DNA from: Euborellia annulipes
Lineage: Eukaryota > Arthropoda > Insecta > Dermaptera > Anisolabididae
DNA length: 64,000 nucleotides
Direction of reading: 5' to 3'
NCBI GenBank assembly: GCA_023213315.1
Contig: JAKCPI010006106.1
Coordinates: 48,721-112,720 of the forward strand
The notes below the pieces were generated by a model, which made no database searches, was not told where the DNA came from, and worked only from the letters and a program-made list of their open reading frames with translations. The position numbers and the translations under genes were made by a program. Each line of letters starts with the position of its first letter. Positions within the stretch are counted from its first letter, which is position 1. This document shows, in pieces, positions 33,773 through 45,145 of this stretch.

Positions 33773-36700
33773 TTAATCCTCTGTGGTTTTGTTATCGTCT
33801 TCAGACTTTTGCTTCCCTCCATCGGGTACCCAGAGACCGGAATCGACACATCTCTTCATATGATATCTCGCCTCATCTTCGGGCATTTTCGAGATGGTTT
33901 CTTGTAACATGGGGATGTCTTGGGCATCGAAACACTTCTTGAGTTCTTCGGGAAGGGATTCGTAAACTTCCACAGGATCAAGACCGCCAGGGCCAAGACG
34001 TTCTTGACGTTCTTTCTCTTCCTGTTCTTGGATGGCATCGGCGAGTTTTTCAGCGGCACGTTTTCGGATTCGTTCTTTAAATGAAGCTAACTCATCATCA
34101 AAGGATGCTTTGTATTCCGCTTCAGCAACCTGGATTCTTGAAAAAAATGATCCAACACACGCTCTGGGATCAACATCAAGCTGTTTAGATAACTCAAGGA
34201 TGTATTGCATGCAGATGCATTGATGTGCAACATGCGCCATCAGATCTGATTTGGATTCCATCTCCAAGTTAATACACCAAATAACCAAATAATTTGCGGT
34301 ATCCTCTCGCACTAGTTGTTGATTATCCTGTAGAAAACGTTTACTGTCCTCATATTTGCGTAACATACCGAATTCCTTGATCTTTTTCTCATTCCCTTTA
34401 ACGAATTCACGCATTCGTTCTTCTCGCTGTTCCTCAGTTAAAGTGTCGTCTTTGTCATCTCGTTTTGGTTTGGCGTTGATCACAGTTTTCGTGAATCCCG
34501 GGTTGCTTATCGTGTCTACATTCCAGGGTGTCACCTGCAAATCATTTCTTTTTATAGTCATCTTAATCATTAACTCTTAAATTGTCATATCAAATGAAGT
34601 AATATTACTCTTTTTTAGAATCATCTTATTTATTCCCAATATGTTGCTCAAAATTTAATGACAATTTTTAAGATTTTATATATATATATTATATTTTATA
34701 TATTTTATTTTATATTTCATTTATATACTAAAATATCTAGTCTTGAATTATGTTCCATAGGGAAGAGGTATATTCAACTCCCAAAAGCCCATAAATTCAA
34801 ATGGCCGACGAAAGTTAGGGTGCCGCCGGGAGTCGAACCTCAGATCTACCGATTTGTACTGGGTACAATGGACTATAGCCCGAACGTGATGTATATATAA
34901 TTTCTTTCTATATATAGTAGAAAAATAACAAGACGATTGCAATGAAATTTTCTTTTATTTAAATTCTCGCCCTCACGGCTGACGTTTCGGCCCAAGGTCT
35001 AGGCAATCTGCAGACGGGCCGAAACGTCAGCCGTGAGGCCGAGAATTTAAATAAAACTGCAATCGTCTTGTTATTTTTCTGACTCCATCCCCATTAGGCC
35101 TACAGCCAAAGTTCTTCATCAATTCGATCTATATATAATTTCTTATAAACTAGTATTGTTATCAAAAAGCAAATCCTCCGAAAGTTCCCCACAAAGCACA
35201 CCCTGTTGTATTACATACAAATAATTCAATGATAAGAAACGGAAATTATGAAGTTAAGCAATCACAATGCAATGCTAAAAGATTTTAATTAAATTAAAGA
35301 AAATATTCGTTGACACCCCCACCATACATCATGTTCGATGCTAATAGATCATCAGCAATATGATAATTATGATAGTCAAAATCCACTTGCTGGTCCAAGT
35401 TGGACATACAAGCAGAGATCCGATGTCTGTTTTCATTAAACTCGTTTGATCCAGGGTATCCATTAAATTATAAACCAATACTTACTTTATCTTTTTTTAA
35501 TAATTCTTTTTCCTTTTCCTTAATTTTTTGTCCTTCTAATTCAAGAAATTGTAAAGATTTTTCTAAGTCGCCAATATCTCCACCTTTTTTCTCAGTTTCT
35601 TGTATTTTGTTTTTCAAATCTTTAATTTTTTTTTCATGTCTGAAAAAAAAAATTCATAGAATTTAAACAAAAAGTTCAAAAAAGTGGTATCAAAACTAAC
35701 ATGAATTCAAGAGTTGTGTTTAATTTAATCCAAAGAAGTTGCGGAAAATTTCTTGTGAGACAGGGTGGAATAAGTGAAAATTGAAATATTAACCAAGATA
35801 ACAAAAGTAGTTAGATGAGTGATGCCGAAAACTTGGCGACTTTCATTTGATATAAGATAAATTTTCAAAGCTACTATTTATAAATATTTGGAAAAGCAAA
35901 AATCAAAATAAGAAATAAAAAACAGAAGAAAATGCAGCCACGATTTTTTCTACCAGAACAAAATTCCAAATAAGATAATATAAATTTTTGGCTGAACTTT
36001 CTACCAGGGAGATATTGAGGCTTGAGCCTCCGCCCATGATTTAAAACAACTTGACGGGGCCCGTCAAATCCTAAGCCCAAGATAAAAGATAAAATCAGAG
36101 ATAAAAAATAATGCACTTGTATAATTTCCAATAACTGAAGATGGGCAAATAAATTCAAGCCGAAACGTCAAATTCTGGGAGTTTTATTTAACCTAGAGCA
36201 TTCCAATTTCGCTGAAATCTCCATCTCTCTATTATAATTAGGGTCCGACCGAAACAAGATTTTCAACCGAAACCGAATATTCGGCCTCAATCTTAGTTTC
36301 GGCCGAAAACGTATAAAAAATTATTATTATTTTAATTTTTTTTTTTTTTTTTTTTTGAAATTTTTTCCGCCCTGCGGAAAATTTTTTTCTCCTCCCGAGA
36401 AAATCAAATCATTTTACCTTTTTTTTTAGGGAGACTAAATTTTTTCCGCACCTTTTCCGCTTGCTTCCATCTCAGACTCAGGTTTCGGCTACTTTTTGGC
36501 CGAAACCGAAACTAAGGCCGAAACCAGGATTTTTGGCCGAAACTGGCCGAAACCGAATATTCGGTCGATTCCTAATTATAATCACATCACAGCCACAACT
36601 TCAAGCAATCATTTGTAAAATTTTCAAAAGAGCTCCATATTTTTATTTAAAAAAAAAAACATATTTTGTTGTATATTAATATATAATAGGGTGTATGTAG

Positions 36701-37074
36701 GTGTAAATGTCCCTAAGAATATAATTAAATGATAAACTTAAATTATATTAATTTATCTATTCTTACTGAAAATTTCCGTGTCATGAACTGTTGATGGATG
36801 GAAATACAATCCTGAAACATCATACTTACTCTGTCTTAGATTTTTCAAAGTCATCTTTTTCTTTTTGGGCTTCTTCCATACGTTCTACTCGGGCTTGGTG
36901 TCGCCATCGGAATAATGAAGGGGTATCGATATTGGGATGAGTTTCATCTTCATCATCCGAAATCTGTCATACAAAACAATACACCCGAACTATAACCTTT
37001 TTTGTATCTATTTGTTAATCAAATTTAGTTAAACAACTTACCTCAATATCCTTCCATTTACTATAATCAACCAT
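33773..37074 (-). CDS. CDC37: Hsp90 co-chaperone Cdc37
   Basis: Minus-strand exons 37074-37042, 36963-36830, 35639-35486 and 34534-33773 join in frame and give 360 residues (human about 378). The N-terminus [21 protein letters not shown] is the kinase-contacting region, with the Ser-Asp-Asp CK2 phosphorylation site near Ser13 conserved. Then [19 protein letters not shown], a Lys/Glu-rich coiled coil (about residues 40-105), and [20 protein letters not shown]. The Hsp90-binding middle domain follows ([51 protein letters not shown]). Cdc37 loads protein kinases onto Hsp90 in the cytosol. The gene is head-to-head with STIMATE, 1.1 kb apart. The acidic tail [11 protein letters not shown] ends at TAA. 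Introns hold a SINE-like relic, a fold-back and a hAT element. Confidence 0.96.
34818..34884 (-). repeat. tRNA-derived SINE head, CDC37 intron
   Basis: Minus strand GAGGTTCGACTCCCGGCGG has a perfect B box (GGTTCGACTCC); TATAGTCCATTGTACC about 30 bases upstream is a weak A box. Related pieces near 425-441 and 51113-51130 (CGCCGGGAGTCGCATCACG) share GCCGxGGGAGTC, so it is a dispersed SINE rather than a tRNA gene. Confidence 0.5.
34919..35078. repeat. Short fold-back with facing GAAACGTC boxes
   Basis: Arms AAAAATAACAAGACGATTGC (34920) and GCAATCGTCTTGTTATTTTT (ending 35078) enclose ACGGCTGACGTTTCGGCCC and its inverse GGGCCGAAACGTCAGCCGT. The CTGA box is mutated to CTGCAGA and shared between the two halves, so this looks like an internally deleted relative of the hammerhead-bearing fold-backs. 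Confidence 0.6.
36135..36169 (+). ncRNA. Hammerhead-like core of family A
   Basis: CTGAAGA (36135-36141), T, GGGC...GCC, GAAACGTC (36162-36169). Stem II is only two or three pairs and stem I two pairs, so it is a weak copy. It is followed by the family-A tail, which is interrupted by the hAT insert at 36239. Confidence 0.4.
36239..36574. mobile_element. hAT-type element TAGGGTCCGACCG, nested
   Basis: Starts TAGGGTCCGACCGAAAC and ends TTCGGTCGATTCCTA, with exact 8-bp duplication ATTATAAT (36231-36238, 36575-36582). The interior is full of CCGAAA/TTTCGG hexamers. The flanks, once joined, restore the family-A tail seen at 16950-16995, so the insertion is younger than that repeat. A short deleted copy lies at 41051-41102. 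Confidence 0.88.
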
Positions 37075-38177
37075 TATATTAAAATTTTGTGATGATGATC
37101 AAAATAAAAAAAAATCAAAAGAAAAAAAAAAAGAAACGAAAATATTTATATATATATTTAATATAAATTGAAAAAAAAAAAACAGAAAATATTCAAAGAG
37201 AATTATTTCTTCTTCAATTCTTTGATAAATTATAATTCAACCAATTAATGAAAAATTTGCAACTCGAAACGTATAGTATCTTCTAGAGAAGTCAAAGAAC
37301 TGTCATGGGGAGAAAGTCCTTTGACAAAGATGGAAACCACGCGAAAAAGTGACGAATTTCATTAAAAATAGTCAAAATTACTGATAAATTTGTTATTTAA
37401 TTGAATAAACGTAAAAATAATTAAAAAAAATTAAATAGAATAATCTAATTGTAATTAATTTTATTTTTAAAAGTTTTAAAAATTGTTTTGTTTGGAATAT
37501 TTACAATCAAGATAGAAACGATCATAAACAATTCGTTTAGCGAGGGATAAATTTAAAAAAATTATATAATTTGAATTATTTAATTGTGATTAAATATTAT
37601 AAAGCTCCATTTGTCATAGATATTATATTTATTTTAATTTGCTAGATTTTTTTTTTTATCTTTTTGATATACTTTGCTATATTCATAGATGATTTTTGTT
37701 TCAATGCAATTAACAAATTTTATTTTAGTGATAAGATAATAAATGATTTAGATAAAGAAATATTTATTATTAATTTACATATGTTAAAGTATTAAATTCA
37801 ATTTTTTATTATAAAATTAAAAATATATATATAAGGGAATTAGAATACTGATTTATTCATATATATTTAGTTATAGTTAAATAATACCTAATTTTGATTT
37901 TTAAAAATTATTGATTTGTAAATTAATATAATTTAATTATGAGAGAATCAATGAAAAAGACTAATCCTTTTAATGATGTTAACAGGATGTTAACCACGTT
38001 AACTTCAGGACATTTGAAAAATTTAAACTAACTTCATTATTAAAGAAAATTTTTGACACTTGGGTTTTTTTTTTTATATTTATATTGTCCAATTTTTATT
38101 TTAATCGAAAAATGAAATTTGTTATAATCTGATCATTCCAACCTTAAAAATCCTGCCAAATTCAATATATAAATTCA
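37075..38177. promoter_or_regulatory. Divergent CDC37/STIMATE intergenic region
   Basis: The two start codons are 1.1 kb apart on opposite strands, so this AT-rich stretch must hold both promoters. No GC island, NRF1, CRE or convincing TATA site was recognised. TTAACAGGATGTTAACCACGT near 37979 is a short repeated GTTAAC motif. Confidence 0.4.
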
Positions 38178-40603
38178 ATGAATGACACAAGAAACACGGT
38201 GCAAATTAATTTTAATGAAAATGATGACTCAAAACTTCATTGTGGCAAAGATGCACTCACAGATATGTTCGGATGGTTTTTACAAATTTTATTGGCCTGT
38301 TTAGCATTTACATGTCTTATATGTAAGTATCATTATACAAATAATTTTATTTCAATAATAATAGCAGAAGAATATGTCCTAGTTTCAGAATTAAATTTTA
38401 ATATTATTTTTGTCTTAAATAATAAACGTAAAGAATATTTAAACTTAAAAATTTAATTTAGTTAAATAATTTAACTTAATTCAAGAATTCATTCCAAAGT
38501 CTAAAATAATGAAAATAAATTTTAGAGAGGGGGGCAAAGTGAAAGGATTTTAATACTATAGACTCATGCTAGAAATGATAGATTATCTTATTGTGTAAAT
38601 TGACTTTCACTTAATCATTGGAATGAGACCTTAGAGAACTTCTGGTCACATCACTAACATAATAGAATTTTTTCATTAAAAAACTTTTAATGTAAATTCA
38701 TCCAGGGTCACTCTTGGCCCCCCCGTAATGCCGTCACTGAATAAATCATTAGGATATCGATTTTATTATTTATTACAATAACTCCTTTGCGAGGAGAACA
38801 AGTTTCGTTTGCTTATATCTTCATAAAGAAGCGATGTTTATAAAGATTTGATTACAAAGATGCACCCATATGAAATAGTCTATAAAATCGTTGTTTCTAT
38901 TAAAAGAAAAAATTAGATAAATAAGAGGTTTTGAAGGGGTTCAGTAATAATATTAGGCAGTAGTATATACTAGGGTAAATATTGTATTGGCGGTTGTCTT
39001 ATAATATATATACATAAGGAAAAAATATCACACAACTTTCTTTTACCAAAGAAGATAAGGGGAAATTGTGTCATGTGCCACACTAGAACTTCTAGAGTTT
39101 GCAGTATTTACTTAGAATTGGAAGAAAGATCAATTAGATTTAAAAATGAATGTTTTATGTTTATAGTGAAACGATTTTGTGAACCCCGCTTCGAGCGAAG
39201 ACCATGGCTCATTTGGTTTTATGACACGTCCAAGCAAGGCATGGGAGCTCTTGTCATCCACCTCGCCAATGTTTACCTCGCAAGCAACTTTAACGGCGAT
39301 CCGTGTACCTGGTCAGCCATTCTTTATTTAAACTCTATATCTTAATTTTAATAATAAAAGTTGAGGAATCGAGTGATTTTGACAGCCAAATTCACTTATC
39401 ACAAAAAAAAGTAAAGAGCCATTGATACAAATCTATGTTCATTTTCACATTTATATATCATCATCATACCACGGGAGACAGCTCTATGGGGAGAATGTTT
39501 ACAAGTTTTTTTAGTTAGGGGATAAGTAGCTAGATGGCTCTACTAGGCTTTTTTCCTACAAAAGATATGTAACGCTTTCAGTGGCTTAATAATCTAGATA
39601 TAAATGAAAAAAGTTTTGAAATATCATAAAGCAAAGTGTATGAGAGAGTAAAGGATACAGTATCACAGCAAGTGTAATGCAATAAGCTCGAGTTCAAATC
39701 TCTCTGGGAGCAAGTTTTTTTTTTTTTCCCCCGCTTATAAACAATTTTTAATCTGGAGCTGTCCAATCTTGTTTGATCTGTGCATCTTCTTTACATTTTC
39801 TAATTAATATAACATTTTTTTGTTTTAGGTATATAATCAACTTCCTCCTAGACTCTTCTGTAGGATTGTTTATAGTTTATATAGGAATTAGGATATCACA
39901 ACATTTATCAAGAACTCAACGATGGGAAGCAATAAATTTTGGAGAATATGGTAAAAATTACTACCGATATAATGAGAGATCTATTTATTTTTAAAATTCA
40001 AATAAAGGGATCTCCTGAAATATTTTTCATAAAACTCTTCATCTTCAGAGTGTGTATTTAATAATTTTTTCTTTCTAGGGAAACCTCCATCAATAAATGC
40101 TTGGCTCGCACAATGTTGCCTTTATGTTCTCCTCATGGTACTAGTCAAGGTGATCATCACTCTTCTAATCCAGTTAGATTTCTGGGATAGTGTTCGTGAT
40201 CTGATTCTTTCACCAATTACTAATCCTCGAGTCGAATTAGCTATCGTCATGCTTGTCATTCCATTCTTTGTAAATGTAAGTTGAAAAAAAAATTATTTTG
40301 GATTATAAATCTCGATCATTATTTTGTATTTTTGTTCAGGTGTTCATTTTCTGGGTGACGGACAACTTCCTGATGGTACGTCATCGGACCGGCCAGGTGC
40401 GACGAGGTGGAACAGCGTCATCGTCAGGCGATGGCTTTTTACGTCGTGTTAAGGTGCGTTATCGAAGACTGAGTAAGGAACGTCGTGGAGCCGAGTGTGA
40501 CGGTCTGCTCGGGGCCGACGTAGATGTCGATGGCGATGCCGACGAAGAGTTGCTTGGTGCCCGTGAATCTTTACAGCCACGGTCACTCGGCCTCCTCGCC
40601 TGA
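38178..40603 (+). CDS. STIMATE: STIMATE (TMEM110), ER regulator of store-operated calcium entry
   Basis: Exons 38178-38322, 39167-39311, 39829-39950, 40079-40275 and 40340-40603 join in frame to 290 residues (human about 294). Family landmarks in order: LTDMFGWFLQILLACLAFTC (first helix), KRFCEPRFERRPWLIWFYDT, SKQGMGALVIHLANVYLA, DPCTWYIINFLLDSSVGLF, QRWEAINFGEYGKPPSINAW, FWDSVRDLILSPITNPRVEL and VFIFWVTDNFLMVRHRTG. The protein spans the ER membrane about five times at ER-plasma-membrane contacts and promotes STIM1 activation. The donor after exon 2 (CCTG/GTCAGC) is weak, but frame and homology support it. The last 60 codons are GC-rich and acidic/Arg-rich, unlike the AT-rich exons before. 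Confidence 0.95.
39640..39712 (+). repeat. Possible tRNA-like element, STIMATE intron 2
   Basis: GCTCGAGTTCAAATCTCTCTG resembles a B box; GAGAGTAAAGGATACAG, about 45 bases upstream, is a poor A box. It is followed by a T run on the plus strand at 39716. Weak. Confidence 0.3.
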
Positions 40604-41050
40604 CCTTCACCCAGCCCCCTCCTTTTATGGCATTGCGTTATTCAAGACCAGATTTTATTCCTAATATATTAAATTTTTATATTATTTTTATATAAATATA
40701 TCTATGTATATATATATATATTTAAAGAAAATGATAGATTAGAGCAGCTCGGAAAAGGTCATTTGTATCGATATTTTATAAAAAATCACCTCAATTCTGA
40801 ATTAGTTATAATAAATCAAAGCAATGTTTTTATGAGGCCTTTTTACATGTTATTATTATTATATTATATCGTATATTTCGGTAAATAAAGCGACATATAA
40901 ATTAAGATAGGCCAAAATTTTTCTGAATAATAATTAATAATTAATGGTTGTTTAAAAATAAAGAATATAAAACTTATGTTTGATTAATATATCGATTCCT
41001 ACAGCCTTCTTTAATAATAAAAGATATTTTCACATTGGGTAACAAACAAG

Positions 41051-41102
41051 TAGGAAATTCGGTTTCGGTTACGGCTAAAAATCTTGCTTCAGTCGGACCC
41101 TA
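41051..41102. mobile_element. Deleted hAT copy of the TAGGGTCCGACCG family
   Basis: TAGGAAATTCGGTTTCGG and AGTCGGACCCTA ends joined with most of the body lost. Flanks CAAACAAG and TAAACAAG match at seven of eight bases. Confidence 0.6.
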
Positions 41103-41169
41103 TAAACAAGTTGGAAATCTTACTTAATGCCCGTGTTTATTAAAGCTTTTGTGGTTTGTATAATTATTA

Positions 41170-41540
41170 TTATGGGAGTTTTTAATTATAGAACACATTT
41201 TGTATTAATTATTTATTAAAAATATAAATAATGTACAACGTTTCGTTGCTTATTCTTCAGTCGTTTTCAAGTACTGTACATTTGCTCCGACTTAACTGAA
41301 TTAATATCTAAGGGACAGTTATGGGCATTTTATATACAACGACGTCAGCGCATGGGAATGAATGTAGATGGCGCTGACGTCGTTGTATATAAAATGCACG
41401 CAAGTCCCTTAGAGGTTAGTTCACTTGAGTCTGAGCAAGTGTACAGTACTTGAAAACGACTGCAGAATAAGCAGTCGAAAGTACAGCATTTATATTATTT
41501 TTAATAAATAATTAATACAAAATGAGGTCTATAATTAAAA
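41170..41540. repeat. Fold-back with hammerhead-like left core
   Basis: Arms mirror across about 41365: GCATTTTATATACAACGACG with GTCAGCGC, and its inverse GCGCTGACGTCGTTGTATAT. Outer parts ATTAATTATTTATTAAAAAT also mirror. On the minus strand of the left arm CTGAAGA (about 41257) ... GAAACGTTG resembles the core, but stem II does not pair. The right arm has CTGCAGAATAAGCAGTCGAAA, more decayed. Confidence 0.65.
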
Positions 41541-41961
41541 ACTTCCATAATAATTGATTGCTTCATGTGCATTTGCGAAAGAAGGCTGTGCTAAATAAAG
41601 TTTTATATTATTTTTATAATAATAACTGAAAAATTCTATTATTTTTTTTTTTTATAAATAATTATTGTCAACATGACGATTCCTTTTAAAGCTAAACGCA
41701 CAGAAGAACAGATATTTTTTCTGAGACAATTCTTTTCTTGTCCGGTCTTATAGTTTTGTCTTGTCCGTCATGATACTTCCTCGAATACAAGACCACTTAC
41801 AAGAAAATGGCAAGAACTGTAAAGAAGATTTTTAAATATTTCTTGATAGTCAAGTTTAAGGGTAGAAAGGATTAAATCTTCTTTTTCGAGAAATTCGCAA
41901 TTTAATTACCGAAAAATATTATTCTCAACTAAGTTTATATATTTAATGAAGCAGTTTCTTA

Positions 41962-42300
41962 TTCGTAAAACCAGGTCTTTTTTTTCGTCGGTGTATTTTG
42001 GAAATAAAATAATACAAATATTATTTATTTATATATATAACTAAGGCCTTTTGCCTTAACAAATATTCATGTTATTTTTATTATTTCAATTATTGGCCGA
42101 CATAAATGAATTCTTTACAAAACAGTTTCGAATCTTAATATCTTGATAATGAATTATTAAGATTCGAAACTGTAAAGAATGCATTTATGTCGGCCAATAA
42201 TTGAAATAATAAAAATAAAATAAATTGCCCATATATATATATATATATATATTATTTTATTTTCCAAAAACACCGGAAAAAAAGACCTGATTTTAAGAAT
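41962..42300. repeat. Fold-back repeat
   Basis: TTATTTCAATTATTGGCCGA and CAGTTTCGAATCTTAATA in the left arm are mirrored by TTAAGATTCGAAACTGTA and TCGGCCAATAATTGAAATAA. The outer ends GAAACCAGGTCTTTTTTTTC-like and GAAAAAAAGACCTGATTTTA also pair. A TA microsatellite lies in the right arm. Confidence 0.7.
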
Positions 42301-42358
42301 AAGAAGCTGCTGCATTTACAATTTTATTTATAGATTCTAGGTAATTAAATTATCATCT

Positions 42359-42495
42359 AGTTATAGATAAATAAATAACACAAGGTCAAGTTTCAAAAGA
42401 ATTTTATTGACCAAACGTCGAAATGCGCATTAGCTAAAATAAAATTATTTTGAAACTTAATCTTGTATTATTTATTTATCTATAATTTTATCATA
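42359..42495. repeat. Short fold-back
   Basis: TTATAGATAAATAAATAACA and AAGTTTCAAAAGAATTTTAT are mirrored at 42437-42492. The centre holds CAAACGTCGAAATGCGCATT, possibly a collapsed hammerhead-like core on the minus strand. Confidence 0.55.
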
Positions 42496-42499
42496 ATTT

Positions 42500-43918
42500 A
42501 ATTAAACTCTAATTAAGTGCTATTCTTTTCTCCGCCCTCTCTACTAAAGCTTATTCATAAATCAATTTTACAATTCTTATCAGACAATGTCTGTTGCTAT
42601 GTGCGTTCGGCCAAAAAGTCATTTTCACCAATTCTGGCCTAGAAAAAAATAAATAACCCTCTTGTTTTGTTTAAGTATTCAAATGTCGTTTTATCATCTA
42701 CGAAATGTCCGGGTTTTATTATTAATATAAACCCTCATACCGTAGAATTTGTGATATTTAACTATTTTTTAGCAAATGGCTGAGATTAGTTTTAATATAT
42801 TTAGCTTCAAATCCAAAGCTTTATCGATTAAGATATTTTAATGTGTGTTTTGTAAACTTCTCTATATATATATATAAAGATATCTTCGATCTGCGAGAAT
42901 ATTTTTTTTTTTTTTTATGGAATTGAAAAATTTACTTTCTCCTGAACTCATTGATCGAAAATCGGATAAATTGGTGAAGAGTATTATTATATATACAAGA
43001 ATCCACTCATGTTAAAATAATGCCAAAATTTATATTTCCGACACTTTTTTTCTATTAACTATTTAAACGGTGAGGCGAATAGAAGATGAAATAAATACAT
43101 TTAAAAAAGAAATTAAATCTAAAATACGAACATTTAACAAGCAACATTTTCACCGTCCATAATTTAAAGGAAACGTTTTTGCTTAAAATAATTAATTTTT
43201 TGAAAGTCATATTCAATTTACTAACTAAATCATATTTCATCTTCAATTCTCTTATCCAATTTGAATAAAAAAATATAATTGTTATCTTATAAAATTTTCG
43301 GAAATGTTATTATCTATCCCATCAAGAGAAACTCGGACAAGAAATAGCAAGGTGGGAGGGAAAACTCCCCTTTCCTGTCCGCGTTTTCGAGTATCACTCT
43401 TGCTTGGGCGCTTAATATCTTCATATTACTGTTTTATAAATATTAATATCTCGTTAAATGTTTTTTTTTTTTTTTATAAAAACCAAAAAAAAGGGTAGCT
43501 AGGTAGAATTAAAGGAATTGTATTTTTTAAATTTGTCTCCCACTCTACTTGCAAGAATTTTATACTAATTTGGGATTGAATACCACAAAAATTTTATCTT
43601 TTTGATTCATTTTAAATTTTAAAACAAATACAGATCTATTCTCTAAAAACAGACGTTAAAATTCAACATAATAAATTGGGTCTTAAAAAATAAAGTAAAA
43701 TCTGCGTTTCTCTAAACCAAATTTTAACAGCGACGTTAACATTTTAATTTTTAACACTATTGACTAAATGTTAACGGTTCGATGTTAAAGTTTTTGTTTA
43801 CAGAATAGCAATTTGAGGCAAGGAGGTGTTAAAATGAATTAACGCTGATTTCAGATGTTAAAAGTTAACGCTTTTGCCTAGAGAATAGACCTGAAATACT
43901 GTTAATTGTTAATCAAAA
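42500..43918. other. Intergenic, no feature recognised
   Basis: AT-rich sequence with homopolymers. Near 43640-43870 GTTAA/TTAAC words are frequent (AGACGTTAAAATTCAAC, GTTAACATTTTA, TGTTAACGGTTCGATG), suggesting a decayed repeat. No coding stretch. Confidence 0.35.
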
Positions 43919-44247
43919 GAGCAATTGCAGCTAGATTTATTTCGTTTATTCAAGCCGACGTTTCGGTCAGATATAGGACCATCTTCAGAGCTGGAGTCAA
44001 AAAAACTTCTTAAAAAAGTTTAATGGTATTGTACCATTCCAGTGTAAAAGTTTTTTTGCCATTTCTAATCTAACCTTGACTCTCATAGCCTTTGGTCCTT
44101 GTTTGATGGCAAGAAAACTTTTACAAAATTTTACCATTCAACATTTTGAGCAGTTTTGTTGACACACTTCAGTCCTAAAGATGGTCGTATATCTGACCGA
44201 AACGTCGGCTTGAATAAACGAAATAAATATAGCTGCAATTGATCTTT
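43919..44247. repeat. Fold-back element with a hammerhead in each arm
   Basis: The left arm (43919-44000) and right arm (44165-44247) are inverted copies: AGCAATTGCAGCTAGATTTA ... TCGTTTATTCAAGCCGACG against CGTCGGCTTGAATAAACGAA ... AGCTGCAATTGATC. A solo outer arm is at 51601-51640. No ORF inside. Confidence 0.75.
43953..43992 (-). ncRNA. Candidate type-I hammerhead ribozyme
   Basis: Minus strand: stem I AGCT (43992-43989) with GGCT (43956-43953), including one G-T pair; CTGAAGA (43988-43982); extra T; stem II GGTC with GACC around CTATATCT; then GAAACGTC with the cut predicted after C. The right-arm copy (44171-44210, plus strand) keeps stem II and a four-pair stem I (AGTC/GGCT) but has CTAAAGA in the box. 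Confidence 0.6.
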
Positions 44248-44739
44248 TTTTCATTTCCTTACAACAATACCTCACTCTAATTTAAAATTTATTAATTTCC
44301 TTTATAAAAATGAAAACAGAAATTAAATTTTATATGGTGCTTAGTGAAAGGAGGATTTTTCATATTTTTCTATCCAAGCTTATACGCAATATATTATCAT
44401 TTTCTCTTGAAATTTAAACTGAATCAAAAGAATAAAACTTACTGTATTTAAATCAAATTATCAAGTTGGTCACTTGGTCATTATTTTCTACCAACAAAAA
44501 ATTATATTTTATTGATTTGAAAGAAAATAATGAAATGTGGTCAAAGAAATAACTTCACCGATACCTCCTAAGAATTAAAAACTCTAATTTTCTTCTATAC
44601 ACTCAAGCTCACTTTATCTAGAGGTTTTCCAAGTTGCTAATACATTGGGGATAATAAAGTATTTTGTAGTTCTTGCTGTTAAGCTGTATCAAGGAAGAGT
44701 TGCAAAAGTAGAGACTGGCAGTTAAATTTTTTTCTTTAA

Positions 44740-44795
44740 ATATTTTATTGGGGCGACGTTTCGGTCTCGATCTTCAGGGCCCAATAAGTGTCAAG
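44740..44795 (-). ncRNA. Hammerhead-like relic
   Basis: Minus strand GGGCC-CTGAAGA-TCGAGACC-GAAACGTC-GCCCC. The boxes are intact and GGGC/GCCC flanks could pair with a bulge, but stem II has lost its left half. AATAAA follows directly, as in other copies. Confidence 0.4.
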
Positions 44796-44859
44796 AAAGT
44801 ATATATATTTTGCACAGGCAGCTATCTGCTTTTGAAACCCTTCCTTGAAATAATAGGAG

Positions 44860-45145
44860 AGTTAAGGCTGGGCAGATCTTTATAAGCAATCATGAAATTA
44901 AAAATAGCTATAGGCCTAAAACACAATTGAGCATGATTTGACATCATTGAACAAAATGTTTTGCCAATGAGGGTTTTGCTCAATCGTTGTACGTTGGCAT
45001 TGGACAAAATGTTCGGCCATTGTGCAAAAAATGTCAACACTGATTAGGCAAAAACGCTGAATGGCAAAACATTTTCTCTAATCGGTGTGCGTTGGCATTG
45101 AGCAAAACGTTTTGCTCTAGGACAAACGTTTTGTTTTGTGAAATT
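44860..45145. mobile_element. Harbinger-like MITE, decayed copy
   Basis: Shares GTTTTGCTCAATCG, GTGCGTTGGCATTGAGCAAAA and GTTTTGCTCTAGGACAAACG with the copies at 10266 and 52494. The left end reads TTAAGGCTGGGCAGATC; the right end is unclear. Confidence 0.55.

Noticed and set aside
34818..34884. Functional tRNA gene
   Set aside because: The B box is perfect, but the acceptor stem does not pair and related fragments occur elsewhere, so a SINE relic is more likely.
39073..39166. Upstream extension of the STIMATE exon at 39167
   Set aside because: The open frame continues upstream by chance; the acceptor TTATAG at 39166 and family alignment set the exon border.
41250..41270. Hammerhead on the minus strand of the 41.2 kb fold-back
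   Set aside because: The core boxes are nearly intact but stem II and stem I cannot pair, so only the repeat is reported.
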